A DNA stretch of 64,000 nt from Allobosea sp. WAO (GCF_001509835.1 NZ_JXTJ01000007.1:1-64000); one strand, 5' to 3'. Positions 1 to 8,690 are shown, counted from the first letter of the stretch. Notes: a model not told the origin generated them from the sequence alone. Translations and numbers: made by a program.

Positions 1-138
1 TCAATGCCCTGGAACGCGTGATCGTTCCCGCCGGATCGAACCCATGATCGGACCGCCTCGGGTCTTGGCGACAGGGCCGGGACGCGGCATCACGAGATTG
101 GCCGGCGAAAGACCGGGGGCAGATTCGGAATTCGCGAC

Positions 139-942
139 ATGCGGCTAGGCGTCATCGCCGATGTACACGGCAACCTGCCGGCTCTTGAAGCCGTGCTTTC
201 CAGGCTCGCCGAACTGTCCGTCGACGCGGTCGTCAATCTCGGCGACTGCGCCTCAGGCCCGCTCTGGCCGGCGGCAACGGTGCGCCTTCTGCGTGCCAGC
301 ACGATGAGCCATGTCCGCGGCAACCATGACCGGGCGCTCGGCACGACCTCGCCGGACGGGCTGGGCACTTCCGACAGCCATGCCTGGCACGATCTCGACG
401 CCGAGGCGCGCAACTGGCTGGCGACTCTCCCCTTCGAGATCGAGATCGGCGGGGCGCGGTGCTTTCATGGCAGCCCGAAAGACGACGACACCTATCTGCT
501 CGACGCTATCGAAGGTGGACGCCTCGTCGCCGCTCGCCCGGAGGCCGTCGAGGCGCTGATCGGCACAGCTGGTCAGGCCGTGGTTCTATGCGGACATAGC
601 CATCAGCCGCGCCTGCTGCGGCTCGGTGACGGCACAGTCGTCGTCAACCCCGGCAGCGTCGGCAACCCCGCCTACCGCGCCACCGAACCGAGCATCCATG
701 TGTCGGAAAGCGGCGGCCCGCATGCGCGCTTCGCCGTCGTGACGATATCGGATGCGGTTGCGATCGAGCTCTACGCCATCGCTTATGACTGGGAACAGGC
801 AGCCCGGCGCGCTGAAGCCAATGGTCGGGCAGACTGGGCTCACGCCCTTCGGACCGGGCGGGTGCTAAGATCGCAACAGCCCAGCTCCCAGGCGCCAAAG
901 GCGGGCGTCGACCGTTTCTCCGAAAGCGGACATCCACGCTGA
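139..942 (+). CDS. Metallophosphoesterase (YfcE/calcineurin-like family)
   Basis: A 267-residue cytoplasmic enzyme of the calcineurin-like phosphoesterase superfamily. The dinuclear metal motifs appear in order: DVHGN at residues 8-12, GD at 35-36, GNHD at 61-64 and GHSH at 152-155, followed by NPGSVG, which is typical of the YfcE/MJ0936-like subfamily of small phosphodiesterases. The substrate cannot be told from sequence. The C-terminal 40 residues are low in motif content. It is convergent with the nrsF-like gene, 41 bases away, and the 138 bases upstream hold no gene I can support. The family call is firm; the physiological role is unknown. Confidence 0.9.
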   Translation: MRLGVIADVHGNLPALEAVLSRLAELSVDAVVNLGDCASGPLWPAATVRLLRASTMSHVRGNHDRALGTTSPDGLGTSDSHAWHDLDAEARNWLATLPFEIEIGGARCFHGSPKDDDTYLLDAIEGGRLVAARPEAVEALIGTAGQAVVLCGHSHQPRLLRLGDGTVVVNPGSVGNPAYRATEPSIHVSESGGPHARFAVVTISDAVAIELYAIAYDWEQAARRAEANGRADWAHALRTGRVLRSQQPSSQAPKAGVDRFSESGHPR

Positions 943-983
943 GCTTCTCCGAGACGGACCGCCCGTCCGGGCTACGCGGGAAG

Positions 984-1625
984 CTACCATCGCGGCAGCC
1001 TGGCAAAAGTGACCGCCCCTATAGCCGTCACCGCTGCAATCGCGAGCGTGTACCAGGTAGCCAGGAAGGGAGCGGTGTCGTCCGGGCAATGCAGGCTGTA
1101 GGCGATCGTCGCGAGGCCGGCCGAGGCGAGACCCGCGCAGGCACCGGTCAGCGTACCGTCGACAGGTGCTCCGCGACGCGCCAACCCGAACAGGATGGCG
1201 AGGGGAAGCAGTGCGTAAAGGGGGATCGCGATCAGGCAGGCCCGCCAGTAGCTGCCGAAGATCAGCATGCCCCACTGCTCCACAGGCGCCCGCAGCAATG
1301 TGAGCGCGGCCCAGCCGACGACGGCCACGATCGGCAACGCGACCAGCGGCAAGAACCGCCGCGGCCTCAGTCCGGGTCGAAGACTGCGCTGGAAAAGCGA
1401 CAGCGCGATGCCGGCGACGCTGGCGCCAAGCAGCACCTTGGCGATGACCGGGACTGTGAGCCAGGCGACGGCAAGATCGCGGCGCGCGCCGAGCACCAGC
1501 AGGACGAGTAGCGCGGTAAAGGCCAGCGCCGCCAGCGCGCAGAGCCAGGTGACGCGACGCAGCCAGCCGGTATCCACCGGCCGGTGGCCCGCGGTCATGA
1601 GGGAAATGAGATCGTCTGTCTGCAT
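984..1625 (-). CDS. nrsF: NrsF-like anti-sigma factor (DUF1109 membrane protein)
   Basis: A 213-residue polytopic inner-membrane protein with about six hydrophobic segments and the motif LHCPDDTAPFLATWY near residue 180, characteristic of the DUF1109/NrsF family. In Caulobacter NrsF holds an ECF sigma factor inactive at the membrane until metal or redox stress. The start at 1625 (MQTDDLI) is preferred to a longer reading frame from 1775, because the longer form runs back over the end of the sigma gene and lacks membrane-protein character. It lies 82 bases downstream of the sigma gene on the same strand, as expected for a sigma/anti-sigma pair, and has its own promoter-like site in that gap. 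Which stress it senses is not visible here. Confidence 0.85.
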   Translation of the reverse strand: MQTDDLISLMTAGHRPVDTGWLRRVTWLCALAALAFTALLVLLVLGARRDLAVAWLTVPVIAKVLLGASVAGIALSLFQRSLRPGLRPRRFLPLVALPIVAVVGWAALTLLRAPVEQWGMLIFGSYWRACLIAIPLYALLPLAILFGLARRGAPVDGTLTGACAGLASAGLATIAYSLHCPDDTAPFLATWYTLAIAAVTAIGAVTFARLPRW

Positions 1626-1658
1626 GTCCGGTTTCGATGCGTTCTGCTCTGTCTTGAG

Positions 1659-1684
1659 TTCGCGGCGCACTACCGAAAGGTTAC
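1659..1684 (-). promoter_or_regulatory. SigF-type ECF promoter of nrsF
   Basis: Read on the minus strand this is GTAACC, exactly 16 bases, then CGAA, ending 33 bases before the nrsF start. As I recall it, GTAACC-N16-CGAA is the promoter motif of Caulobacter SigF. The site sits between the sigma gene and nrsF, so the sigma factor would drive its own inhibitor. Confidence 0.65.
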
Positions 1685-1707
1685 ACCCTTCTGCTTCCTG
1701 GTGCAGA

Positions 1708-2328
1708 TCAGCCCGGTCTCTCTCCGCGTCGCGAGAAAAACCTGGCCATCGCCTGAAGCCCACGATGGATCGCAACTTTGGCGGCGGTTTCGGTCATGCC
1801 CGACGCTCGCGCTGCCTCGGCCACCGTCGTGCCCTGGAGCTTGACCCGATCGATCAGGCCGCGCGTGCGCTCCGGCAGGGCCGCCATGGCGCGCTCGAGA
1901 TCGAGCCGCGCCTCCGACGCGGCGCTGTCGGCTGGGCCGGCAAGATGATACGCCTGATCGTCGAGCGGCTGGTTGCCGGCGTGCCGGCTGGTCCGGCGCA
2001 GATGATCGACGAGCTTGTAGCGAGCGATGGCATGGGCCCAGGCCGTCACCGGACTCGCCGGGTCGTAGGTGTGTTGCGATAGATGCAGCGCCAACAGGAC
2101 CTCCTGCAGCACATCCTCGACCTCACTGGCCTCCGAGCGCCCGGCGCGGGTCAGCATCCGGCGCAGATAGCCGCGCAGCCTGACACTGATCGTGTCGAGG
2201 AAAAGACGGTAAGCGGCCTCGTCACCGGTGAGAGCGGCAAGGAAAACCGGTCGGAGCTGAGATTCGAGTTCGTCGAGCGACAAGGCTGGCACGTCTTCGT
2301 GGGAGCACGCGAGATAGGATCGGCTCAT
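1708..2328 (-). CDS. ECF RNA polymerase sigma factor (SigF-like)
   Basis: A 206-residue sigma-70 family protein of the ECF type. Region 2 is seen in DVLQEVLLALHLSQHTYDP and the following AWAHAIARYKLVDHLRR (about residues 70-115). Region 4 is the C-terminal helix-turn-helix, GTTVAEAARASGMTETAAKVAIHRG (about 165-190). The start at 2328 (MSRSYLA) gives a normal ECF length; the frame is open further upstream but codes nothing recognisable there. It is the first gene of a sigma/NrsF pair and is divergent from the TPP-enzyme operon, 166 bases away. Two SigF-type promoters flank it, supporting regulation of both nrsF and the divergent operon. Confidence 0.88.
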   Translation of the reverse strand: MSRSYLACSHEDVPALSLDELESQLRPVFLAALTGDEAAYRLFLDTISVRLRGYLRRMLTRAGRSEASEVEDVLQEVLLALHLSQHTYDPASPVTAWAHAIARYKLVDHLRRTSRHAGNQPLDDQAYHLAGPADSAASEARLDLERAMAALPERTRGLIDRVKLQGTTVAEAARASGMTETAAKVAIHRGLQAMARFFSRRGERPG

Positions 2329-2426
2329 TCCGTCGCATGCGGTCGGCGGGCTCACAAGGCCATGAACTGGCGATGAAGCTGCCCTGCCTCCGGCGAACGG
2401 CGGCAAGCTCACGTCTCCGTGATCCT

Positions 2427-2452
2427 GTAACCAAACCGCCCTTCCGCGCGAT
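2427..2452 (+). promoter_or_regulatory. SigF-type ECF promoter of the TPP-enzyme operon
   Basis: Plus-strand GTAACC at 2427-2432, then 16 bases, then CGAT at 2449-2452. It matches the nrsF promoter in the -35 hexamer and spacing and in three of four -10 bases. It lies 43 bases before the start at 2495. I found no other copy with this spacing in the window by eye. Confidence 0.6.
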
Positions 2453-2494
2453 CTGTCCGTCGACGCCACCGAGGCGGCTCGCCGGAGACAGACC

Positions 2495-4144
2495 ATGCGC
2501 CATGAACGGATATCGGCCGCCGCGCCGGCGGAGACGGGTCCGCAGGGCCTGCCAAGGGGCGCCGATCTTCTGGCCGGGCAACTGGCGGCAGCGGGCGCGA
2601 CCCATGCCTTCGGCATTCCCGGTGGCGAGGTGCTGGCCCTGGTGGATGCGCTCGAACGCGCCGGCATCCGCTTCCTGCTCGCCAGACACGAGAACGCCGC
2701 CGGCTTCATGGCTGAGGGGCTCTGGCATGCGACAGGCGCCCTGCCCGTGCTCGTCGCCACGCTCGGCCCCGGCGTCGCCAATGCAGTGAATGTCGTCGCC
2801 AATGCGCAGCAGGACCGGGTACCGCTGATCTTCGTGACCGGCTGCATCGATCAGGCGCTGGCCGAGAGCTACACCCATCAGGTCTTCGACCATCAGGCGG
2901 TGCTGCGGCCGCTCGTCAAGGCGAGCTTCCGGGCCGCGCCCGGCACCGAGGATCTCGTGACCGCGAAGGCGATCGCCATCGCCCGGCGCGGCCGGCCCGG
3001 CCCGGTGCATATCGACCTGCCGATTGCGGTTGCGGAAGCCCATACGGCCCCGCGGGTTGCGCCTGTCTTGCCGCAGATCGCGCGCTCGACACCTGCCGAT
3101 CTCCAATCGGCGCAAGCCCTGATCGCCTCTGCGCAACGGCCGCTCGTCATCGCCGGCCTCGACCTCGTCGTTCAGCACGGAGCGGTCGCGCTCGATCGCT
3201 TCCTGACCCGCACCGGCGCGCCGTTGCTGACGACCTACAAGGCCAAGGGCCTGGTTCCGGAGGACGACCCGCGTGTCATCGGCGCCGTCGGCCTCTCGCC
3301 CAAGGCCGATGCGATCGTCCACCCCCTGATCGAAGCGGCGGATCTGATCCTTCTCGCCGGCTACGATCCGATCGAGATGCGGCAGAGCTGGCGCCACCCC
3401 TGGCCCGCAGGCAAGCCGGTCATCGATATCGTCGCCGAGCCGGCTCAGCACGGCATGCATGGCTCCAGCCTGCAGCTCGAAGGCGATGTCGGCACGATCC
3501 TGAGCTATCTGGCCGAACGGCTCGAGGCAAAGGCCGTCTGGCCGGACCGCGAGCCCTCTGTCATCCGCCGAGATTTTCGGGCTGCCTTCGCCGCGCCCAC
3601 CGGCTGGGGCCCTCACGCCGTCTTCGAGACGACGCGCCGCATCGCGCCCGCCGGCACGATCGCTACCGCCGATTCCGGCGCGCACCGCATCCTGCTCAGC
3701 CAGATCTGGAGCTGCGACGGACCGCGCCGCCTGCTTCAATCGAGCGGCCTGTCCACCATGGGGTGCGCCCTGCCCCTGGCCACGGGCGCTGCGCTCGGAA
3801 CCGGCCATCCCGTCCTTTGCTTCGTCGGCGACGCCGGCCTCGAAATGGTGCTGGGCGAACTGGCGACTTTGCGCGATCTCGGGCTTCCCGTGATCGTCGT
3901 GGCGCTCGTCGACCAGGAATTGGGACTGATCGCGCTGAAGCAGCGCCAGCTTGGCCTGCCGCGTGCCGGCATCGATATCGGCGCCACAGATTTCGCCGCC
4001 GTGGCAGGCGCGCTGGGCGGGCATGGCGCAACGATCGACGATTGCGAGACCCTGGCGCACGAACTGGCCGCTGCATTCGAACGCGGCGGCTTCACGGTGC
4101 TGGCCTGCCGGATCGATGCCGAAAGCTACGAGGGAGCTTTCTGA
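2495..4144 (+). CDS. Thiamine pyrophosphate enzyme, acetolactate synthase large-subunit-like
   Basis: A 549-residue member of the TPP-dependent decarboxylase/acetolactate synthase family, with N-terminal PYR domain, central domain and C-terminal PP domain. The catalytic glutamate lies in ARHENAAGFMAEG (about residues 63-75). In the PP domain the usual GDG...NN magnesium/diphosphate motif reads GDA (445-447) and ends in VDQ with D473 where asparagine is usual, so cofactor binding may be altered. The start at 2495 has GGAG at 2484-2487. It overlaps the next gene by ATGA. Such solitary enzymes are often not true acetolactate synthases, and no small subunit is nearby; the substrate is unknown. 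Confidence 0.8.
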   Translation: MRHERISAAAPAETGPQGLPRGADLLAGQLAAAGATHAFGIPGGEVLALVDALERAGIRFLLARHENAAGFMAEGLWHATGALPVLVATLGPGVANAVNVVANAQQDRVPLIFVTGCIDQALAESYTHQVFDHQAVLRPLVKASFRAAPGTEDLVTAKAIAIARRGRPGPVHIDLPIAVAEAHTAPRVAPVLPQIARSTPADLQSAQALIASAQRPLVIAGLDLVVQHGAVALDRFLTRTGAPLLTTYKAKGLVPEDDPRVIGAVGLSPKADAIVHPLIEAADLILLAGYDPIEMRQSWRHPWPAGKPVIDIVAEPAQHGMHGSSLQLEGDVGTILSYLAERLEAKAVWPDREPSVIRRDFRAAFAAPTGWGPHAVFETTRRIAPAGTIATADSGAHRILLSQIWSCDGPRRLLQSSGLSTMGCALPLATGAALGTGHPVLCFVGDAGLEMVLGELATLRDLGLPVIVVALVDQELGLIALKQRQLGLPRAGIDIGATDFAAVAGALGGHGATIDDCETLAHELAAAFERGGFTVLACRIDAESYEGAF

Positions 4145-5337
4145 TGGCCGGCCTCGCCCCCGTCCAGGCCAAACGGCCTCGCGACGAAAGGCTCGACTTC
4201 TTCCGCGGTCTGACGATGCTGATCATCTTCGTCGCACATCTGCCGGACAACAGCTGGAACGCCTGGATTCCGGCGCGCTTCGGCTTCTCGTCGGGCGCCG
4301 AGCTGTTCGTCTTCTGCTCCGGCATCGCCAGCGCGCTCGCCTTCGGCAGCGCCTTTGCCCGGGCTGGCTGGTGGTTGGGCTCGGCGCGCATCGCCTACCG
4401 GATGTGGCAGGTCTATTGGGCGCAGATCGGCCTCGTCCTCGCTTTGGTCGGACTCGCTGCCGCGCTGGATCGGCTGTTCGGCTTCACCATGCTCGCACAG
4501 CAGTTCCAGCCGCTTCTCGCTGACCCGGCAACCGCGCTGCTCGGCATCGCCACTCTGAGCTGGCAGCCGGACTATCTCGACATCTTGCCGATGTATCTGG
4601 TGATCCTGGCGCTCGTGCCGATGATGATGCTGGCGCGACGCTACCACGCAGTCCTGCCGTTCCTGATCGCGGCGGCGCTCTATGCGGCGAGCTGGATCGG
4701 CGGCCTCAACCTGCCCGGCAATCCCTGGAACGGCGCCGGCTGGTTCCTCAATCCCTTCGCCTGGCAGCTCGCATTCTTCCTCGGCTTCTTCATCGCGATG
4801 AGATGGTTGCCGGTGCCGGCGCTCGGCGACCGACGCATCATGATCGCGACCGCGGCTTTCGTCGTGCTTTCGGTGCCGCTCTCCTTCTGGGGCCTGATCG
4901 AGCACTGGCCGTCGGCGGCCGCACGCGACCTGCTGCTCCCCGCCGATGAGAAGACCAATCTCCACATCCTGCGCGTCATGCATTTCCTGGCGCTGGCCTA
5001 TCTCGTGCTCAGCCTGATCGAGCCCTGGCGGCAGCGGCTCGACAGCGGCCTGGGCCATCTCCTCGTCCTGATCGGCCGGCAGTCGCTGGCCTGTTTCCTG
5101 GCGAGCGTCGTCCTGGCGCGCCTTCTCGGCGCCATCGCCGATGCGGCCGGCCGCAGCGAGCCCGTCGTTGCGCTGCTCAACCTTGCCGGCTTCGCGCTGA
5201 TCCTCGCGACCGCGGTCCTGGTCGACTGGTTCAAGAGCGCGCCCTGGGCTGCCCCGGTCCGCAAGACGGCGAGCGAGGCGCAGCATCCGTCTGTGGCGAT
5301 GAGCGCGCCGACAACACGGGTCCGTGAAGCGAGTTGA
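4144..5337 (+). CDS. OpgC-type membrane acyltransferase
   Basis: A 397-residue integral membrane protein with about ten hydrophobic segments. Its N-terminal RDERLDFFRGLTMLIIFVAH is the OpgC/acyltransferase-3-like opening. OpgC proteins add succinyl groups to osmoregulated periplasmic glucans; many alphaproteobacterial OpgC-domain proteins have no proven substrate. The start is the ATG overlapping the TPP-enzyme stop (ATGA at 4143-4146 region), so the two genes are translationally coupled. No glucan synthase gene (opgG/opgH or ndvB) is present in the window, so the glucan role is only a family-based guess. Confidence 0.82.
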   Translation: MAGLAPVQAKRPRDERLDFFRGLTMLIIFVAHLPDNSWNAWIPARFGFSSGAELFVFCSGIASALAFGSAFARAGWWLGSARIAYRMWQVYWAQIGLVLALVGLAAALDRLFGFTMLAQQFQPLLADPATALLGIATLSWQPDYLDILPMYLVILALVPMMMLARRYHAVLPFLIAAALYAASWIGGLNLPGNPWNGAGWFLNPFAWQLAFFLGFFIAMRWLPVPALGDRRIMIATAAFVVLSVPLSFWGLIEHWPSAAARDLLLPADEKTNLHILRVMHFLALAYLVLSLIEPWRQRLDSGLGHLLVLIGRQSLACFLASVVLARLLGAIADAAGRSEPVVALLNLAGFALILATAVLVDWFKSAPWAAPVRKTASEAQHPSVAMSAPTTRVREAS

Positions 5338-5407
5338 ACGCCGTTTGATCGGCGCGCTGCGAACTCCCTGAAGAGCGCCCGGCATCGGCGCGGCAACGGA
5401 GCAGGTA

Positions 5408-6805
5408 ATGTCTGACCCTAGGTACAACGATCTCTCCGGCGACGGCATCAGCGTCGCCAACGATGCGGCGCGCCTTGCCTGGAACGATACGCTCGAGGCG
5501 CTCATGGCCCATGCCGCCACCACGCCCGAGCATCTCGCCCGCGCGCTCGCCGCCGATCCGGACTTCGCCCTCGCCCATGCCGCCAAGGGGCTGATGCTGC
5601 TTTCACTGGCCCGGAGCGAGCTGCTCGCCCCGGCGCGCAATTGCCTCGCCAAGGCCCGTTCGGCGGCCCTGCTGCGACGGGTCACGCGGCGTGAGACGAT
5701 GGTCATCGAAGCCCTGGCGCTTTGGCTCGAGGACAGCCCGCGGCGGGCGGCCGAGAGGCTTGAAGCGATCCTGCTCGCTCACCCTCTGGACGTGCTGGCG
5801 CTCAAGCTCTCGCACGGCCTGCGCTTCATGCTCGGCGACCAGTCCGAGATGCTCGTGACGCTGCGCCGCGTCGCGCCGGGCTTCGGCGAGAGCCATCCGC
5901 TCGCCGGCTTCGTCCATGGTTGCCATGCCTTCGCGCTCGAAGAGCGGGGCTTCTATGCGCAAGCCGAACGGGCCGGCCGCCACGCCGTGAGCCTGAGCCC
6001 ACGCGACGCCTGGGGCCGTCACGCTGTCGCTCATGTGCTGGAAATGACCGGGCGCGTCGCCGAGGGCATCACCTGGCTCGGCGATGGCCGCAGCTTCGCC
6101 CATGCCAACAATCTGCGCTTCCACATCTTCTGGCATCTCGCCCTGTTCCGGCTGGAACGTGGCGAAACGGGCGAGGTGTTGCGGCTCTATGACGAAGAGA
6201 TCAGGGCCGAGCCGACCGACGACTATCGCGACATCGCAAACGGCGCCTCGCTGCTCGCCCGCCTCGAATATGCCGGGGTCGATGTCGGCGATCGCTGGCA
6301 CGAGCTGGCCACCAAGGCCGAGGGCCGCATTGATGACGGGCGCCTGGTCTTCGCCGACCTGCACTATGCCGTATCGCTGCTCGGCGCGGGCCACGCGGAC
6401 GGCGCGCACGCCATCGCGCATGGCCTGCTGAAGGATGCAGCGGGCCATCCCAGTGACGAGCGGCGCGCCGCCGCCCGCAACGGCGCCCTCGCCGCCTTCG
6501 GGCTGATCGCCTTCCAGGAGCGCGACTACAATGAAGCAGCCCGCCTGCTCGGCGCCGCCCGCGACGGGCTCTGCGTCATCGGCGGCAGCCATGCCCAGCG
6601 CGACCTCTTCGAACAGGCCTATGCCGAAGGCCTGATCCGTGCCGGCCAGCATGACCGCGCCGCGCATCTGCTGGAGGACCGCCTGGGGCGGCGCGGCGGC
6701 GCAAACCTGTTCGCCGCCCGCCGGCTGGCACGGCTGCATGACGGCGGTGCAGGGCGGCTGGCGACGCTCGCCGTCGCCTCCACCCCGCTCGCCATCGCCC
6801 ATTGA
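5408..6805 (+). CDS. TPR protein, TTC38-like
   Basis: A 465-residue soluble alpha-helical protein. The order of features, including the central SLSPRDAWGRHAVAHVLEMTGR segment followed by GITWL, is that of the tetratricopeptide repeat protein 38 family, which is also found in bacteria without a known function. A ribosome site GGAG lies at 5398-5401. It is the third gene of the presumed SigF-controlled operon, 70 bases after the OpgC-like gene. No catalytic motif is visible, so a scaffold or binding role is the only reasonable inference. Confidence 0.8.
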   Translation: MSDPRYNDLSGDGISVANDAARLAWNDTLEALMAHAATTPEHLARALAADPDFALAHAAKGLMLLSLARSELLAPARNCLAKARSAALLRRVTRRETMVIEALALWLEDSPRRAAERLEAILLAHPLDVLALKLSHGLRFMLGDQSEMLVTLRRVAPGFGESHPLAGFVHGCHAFALEERGFYAQAERAGRHAVSLSPRDAWGRHAVAHVLEMTGRVAEGITWLGDGRSFAHANNLRFHIFWHLALFRLERGETGEVLRLYDEEIRAEPTDDYRDIANGASLLARLEYAGVDVGDRWHELATKAEGRIDDGRLVFADLHYAVSLLGAGHADGAHAIAHGLLKDAAGHPSDERRAAARNGALAAFGLIAFQERDYNEAARLLGAARDGLCVIGGSHAQRDLFEQAYAEGLIRAGQHDRAAHLLEDRLGRRGGANLFAARRLARLHDGGAGRLATLAVASTPLAIAH

Positions 6806-6817
6806 AGACAGGAAAGG

Positions 6818-7312
6818 ATGACCGCCATGACCGCCTCGGCCACGATCCAGGGCTTCGCACTGCCCTCGGCCCGCACCCTCACGAACCTCACCCTCGGCGG
6901 CTTCGCCGGCCTCGGCTTCTGGGAACTGTTCTCGGCCGTGCCGACGGCCTGGCTGGCGGAATTCCCGCTTGAGCCGCCGGAGCTGGTGAAGTCGCTTTTC
7001 GCCCATCAGCTCGGCCTGACGCTCTCGACGCCGGCCGCCAAGCTGCTGCATTTCGTCACCGGCTTCCTGCTCTACCCGCTGGGTTACTGGGTGCTGACGC
7101 GCCGGGTGAAGAGCTTCGGCATGCCGGCGGATGGCTGGATCTGGGGCGTGATCACCTACTTCATCGCGCTCGCCTTCTTCGCCCCGCTCGCCGGACAGCA
7201 TTTCCTCCTCAACGACGTGCCGCGCCTCTCACTGATGAGCCTCCTCGGCCACGCGATCTACGGCTACGTCGCGGCTCGTGTCTTCGAGGAGCTGGAAACG
7301 CGCGCGCCCTGA
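6818..7312 (+). CDS. Hypothetical membrane protein
   Basis: A 164-residue protein with about four hydrophobic segments (around residues 24-45, 75-95, 105-125 and 135-155). It has no motif I can assign to a function. Two ATG starts lie three codons apart (6818 and 6827); AGGAAAGG just upstream fits either. It is 12 bases after the TPR gene and 26 bases before the YHS gene, so it belongs to the same operon. The phrase LLYPLGYWVLTRR and a conserved-looking GHAIYGYV suggest a small family of membrane proteins of unknown role. Confidence 0.75.
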   Translation: MTAMTASATIQGFALPSARTLTNLTLGGFAGLGFWELFSAVPTAWLAEFPLEPPELVKSLFAHQLGLTLSTPAAKLLHFVTGFLLYPLGYWVLTRRVKSFGMPADGWIWGVITYFIALAFFAPLAGQHFLLNDVPRLSLMSLLGHAIYGYVAARVFEELETRAP

Positions 7313-7338
7313 AACGTTCCAACGATCGGAGAAGCACC

Positions 7339-7818
7339 ATGTTCGACAGACGAGGTTTCATCCGCCTGGCCGGGATCGCGGCCCTGGCGGCGCTCGGCGG
7401 CATACCGGCGCGGGCCGAGATCGGGCGGCCGGTCAACACGATCGGCTCGCCCGACGGGCTCGCGATCCGGGGCTACGATCCCGTCGCCTACTTCCGCGAC
7501 CACGGGCCGCGCCTCGGCAAGCCGGAGTTCTCGGTGCACCATGGCGGTGCTAGCTGGCGCTTCGCCAGCGCCGAACACAAGGCGCTGTTCGAGGCCGATC
7601 CCGCGCGCTATCTGCCGGCCTATGGCGGGTTCTGCGCCTATGGCACCTCGCGTGGCTATCTCGTGAAGATCGAGCCCGAAGCGTGGTCGATCGTCGATGG
7701 CCGGCTTTACCTCAACTACGACCTCGGCGTGCGAGAGACCTGGCTCGCTCAAACGCGGGCGTACATCGCCCGTGCCGAGGGAAACTGGCCGCGCCTGACA
7801 GCCAAGGATGTGAGGTAA
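7339..7818 (+). CDS. Tat-exported YHS-domain protein
   Basis: A 159-residue secreted protein. The N-terminus DRRGFIRLAGIAALAALGG ending at PARA is a twin-arginine signal peptide with a cleavage site near residue 30. The mature part has the YHS-like pattern: AIRGYDPVAYF, then HKALFEADPARYLPAYGGFCAYG near residues 88-112, with one cysteine. YHS-like domains often accompany metal or copper proteins in the periplasm. GGAG at 7328-7331 supports the start. It is the last gene of the operon; no clear terminator follows. Confidence 0.85.
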   Translation: MFDRRGFIRLAGIAALAALGGIPARAEIGRPVNTIGSPDGLAIRGYDPVAYFRDHGPRLGKPEFSVHHGGASWRFASAEHKALFEADPARYLPAYGGFCAYGTSRGYLVKIEPEAWSIVDGRLYLNYDLGVRETWLAQTRAYIARAEGNWPRLTAKDVR

Positions 7819-8690
7819 GTTGTACGGAAGCATTGTCCGGTGGCTGACAAATGGCGAGCCACAGGCGGCGTTTCGTAAAAGGCGAGAGTTCAGTCCGTGC
7901 TCAGAACCGGGCGAGGATTTTTCGTGAGGTACTCGTTGCTCATGGGCTTGGGCGGCGTTTCGCAACCGTCAGTCGGCACCCACGGCCACTGAAAGAGCGC
8001 AGCATCATGGCGCCAGTACTCGAAATCGCATACGGCGCCGAAAGGCGCCCTTTCTGCTTGCACAGGTTTTCTCGAGCACCGACGGCTACCCCATCGTTCC
8101 CAGCGCTGGCGGGACGCCCCATGAACCGATCTTGGCGGACTGGCCGAAAGCTGAGCGCCGGGAATCCGCATGGCCTTGCTATTCGGATACAAGGCGTGTC
8201 GCCTGCGCAGTCACGGCTCAAAGGTTCGGTTCGGCCGTGGCTTTCTTGCCTTCAGCTTGTCGTCAGCATGCCAGGTTCCGATCTCGAATTTTTCGGCGGA
8301 ATTGAACTGGAGCTGATGACTTCCCTTTTTCCGTCGAACCTAAAGTGCACCACACTGCCATCTTCTCTCAGGACATACGCCGATAGTCCTGCATTTCTCA
8401 TTTTCTGAATGGTGTTGCGATGGAACACCGCGATCTTCTGATGGAAGGTGTTGGGCATGTGGCCCGCTCCGCCGCTCGATCCAGCGCAATGGATACGCAG
8501 TTTGCGGAAAGCGACTGTGACAGGCCTCACATAGCGAAAGGCGTCTGTTCGTGGCAGCGCCGGAGCCGCCAGGCTGAAAATGAAAGCCGATTTTGCCCGA
8601 GCATCACGTTCTCCGGCGAACAGCCGATTGTCAGCAGAGCCGAAGCGGTGATCCATCTCTGTTGAAATTCGTGCCATCGCGTCATGGCCC
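7819..8690. other. Gene-poor stretch between the YHS and purU genes
   Basis: About 870 bases with no gene I can assign. Base composition is less GC-rich than its neighbours, and the open frames on both strands do not look like conserved proteins. A weak small minus-strand frame (8252-8458) is listed separately. Another minus-strand frame, 7890-8192, has a protein-like tail (YWRHDAALFQWPWVPTDG) and could be the end of a decayed gene. No transposase motif or terminal repeat was seen. Confidence 0.5.
8252..8458 (-). CDS. Possible small hypothetical protein
   Basis: A 68-codon frame beginning MPNTFHQKIAVFHRN and containing AYVLREDGSVVHFRFDGKREVI, which reads like a real small soluble domain. The frame extends upstream to 8677, but that extension does not look protein-like. 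There is no strong ribosome site and no conserved neighbour, and codon use is less GC-biased than in the flanking genes. It may be a recently acquired small gene or a chance frame. Confidence 0.3.
   Translation of the reverse strand: MPNTFHQKIAVFHRNTIQKMRNAGLSAYVLREDGSVVHFRFDGKREVISSSSIPPKNSRSEPGMLTTS

Noticed and set aside
1..92. A short minus-strand open frame at the left edge with a protein-like phrase (SGGNDHAFQG)
   Set aside because: It has a stop at 90-92, no start codon within the window and is only 29 codons, so it cannot be supported as a gene.
2222..4060. A 612-codon minus-strand frame opposite the TPP enzyme
   Set aside because: Shadow of the TPP-enzyme gene; it would also overlap the sigma gene start.
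7851..8408. A 185-codon plus-strand frame after the YHS gene
   Set aside because: The composition (many Arg/Ser/Pro, no pattern) is not protein-like and there is no ribosome site.
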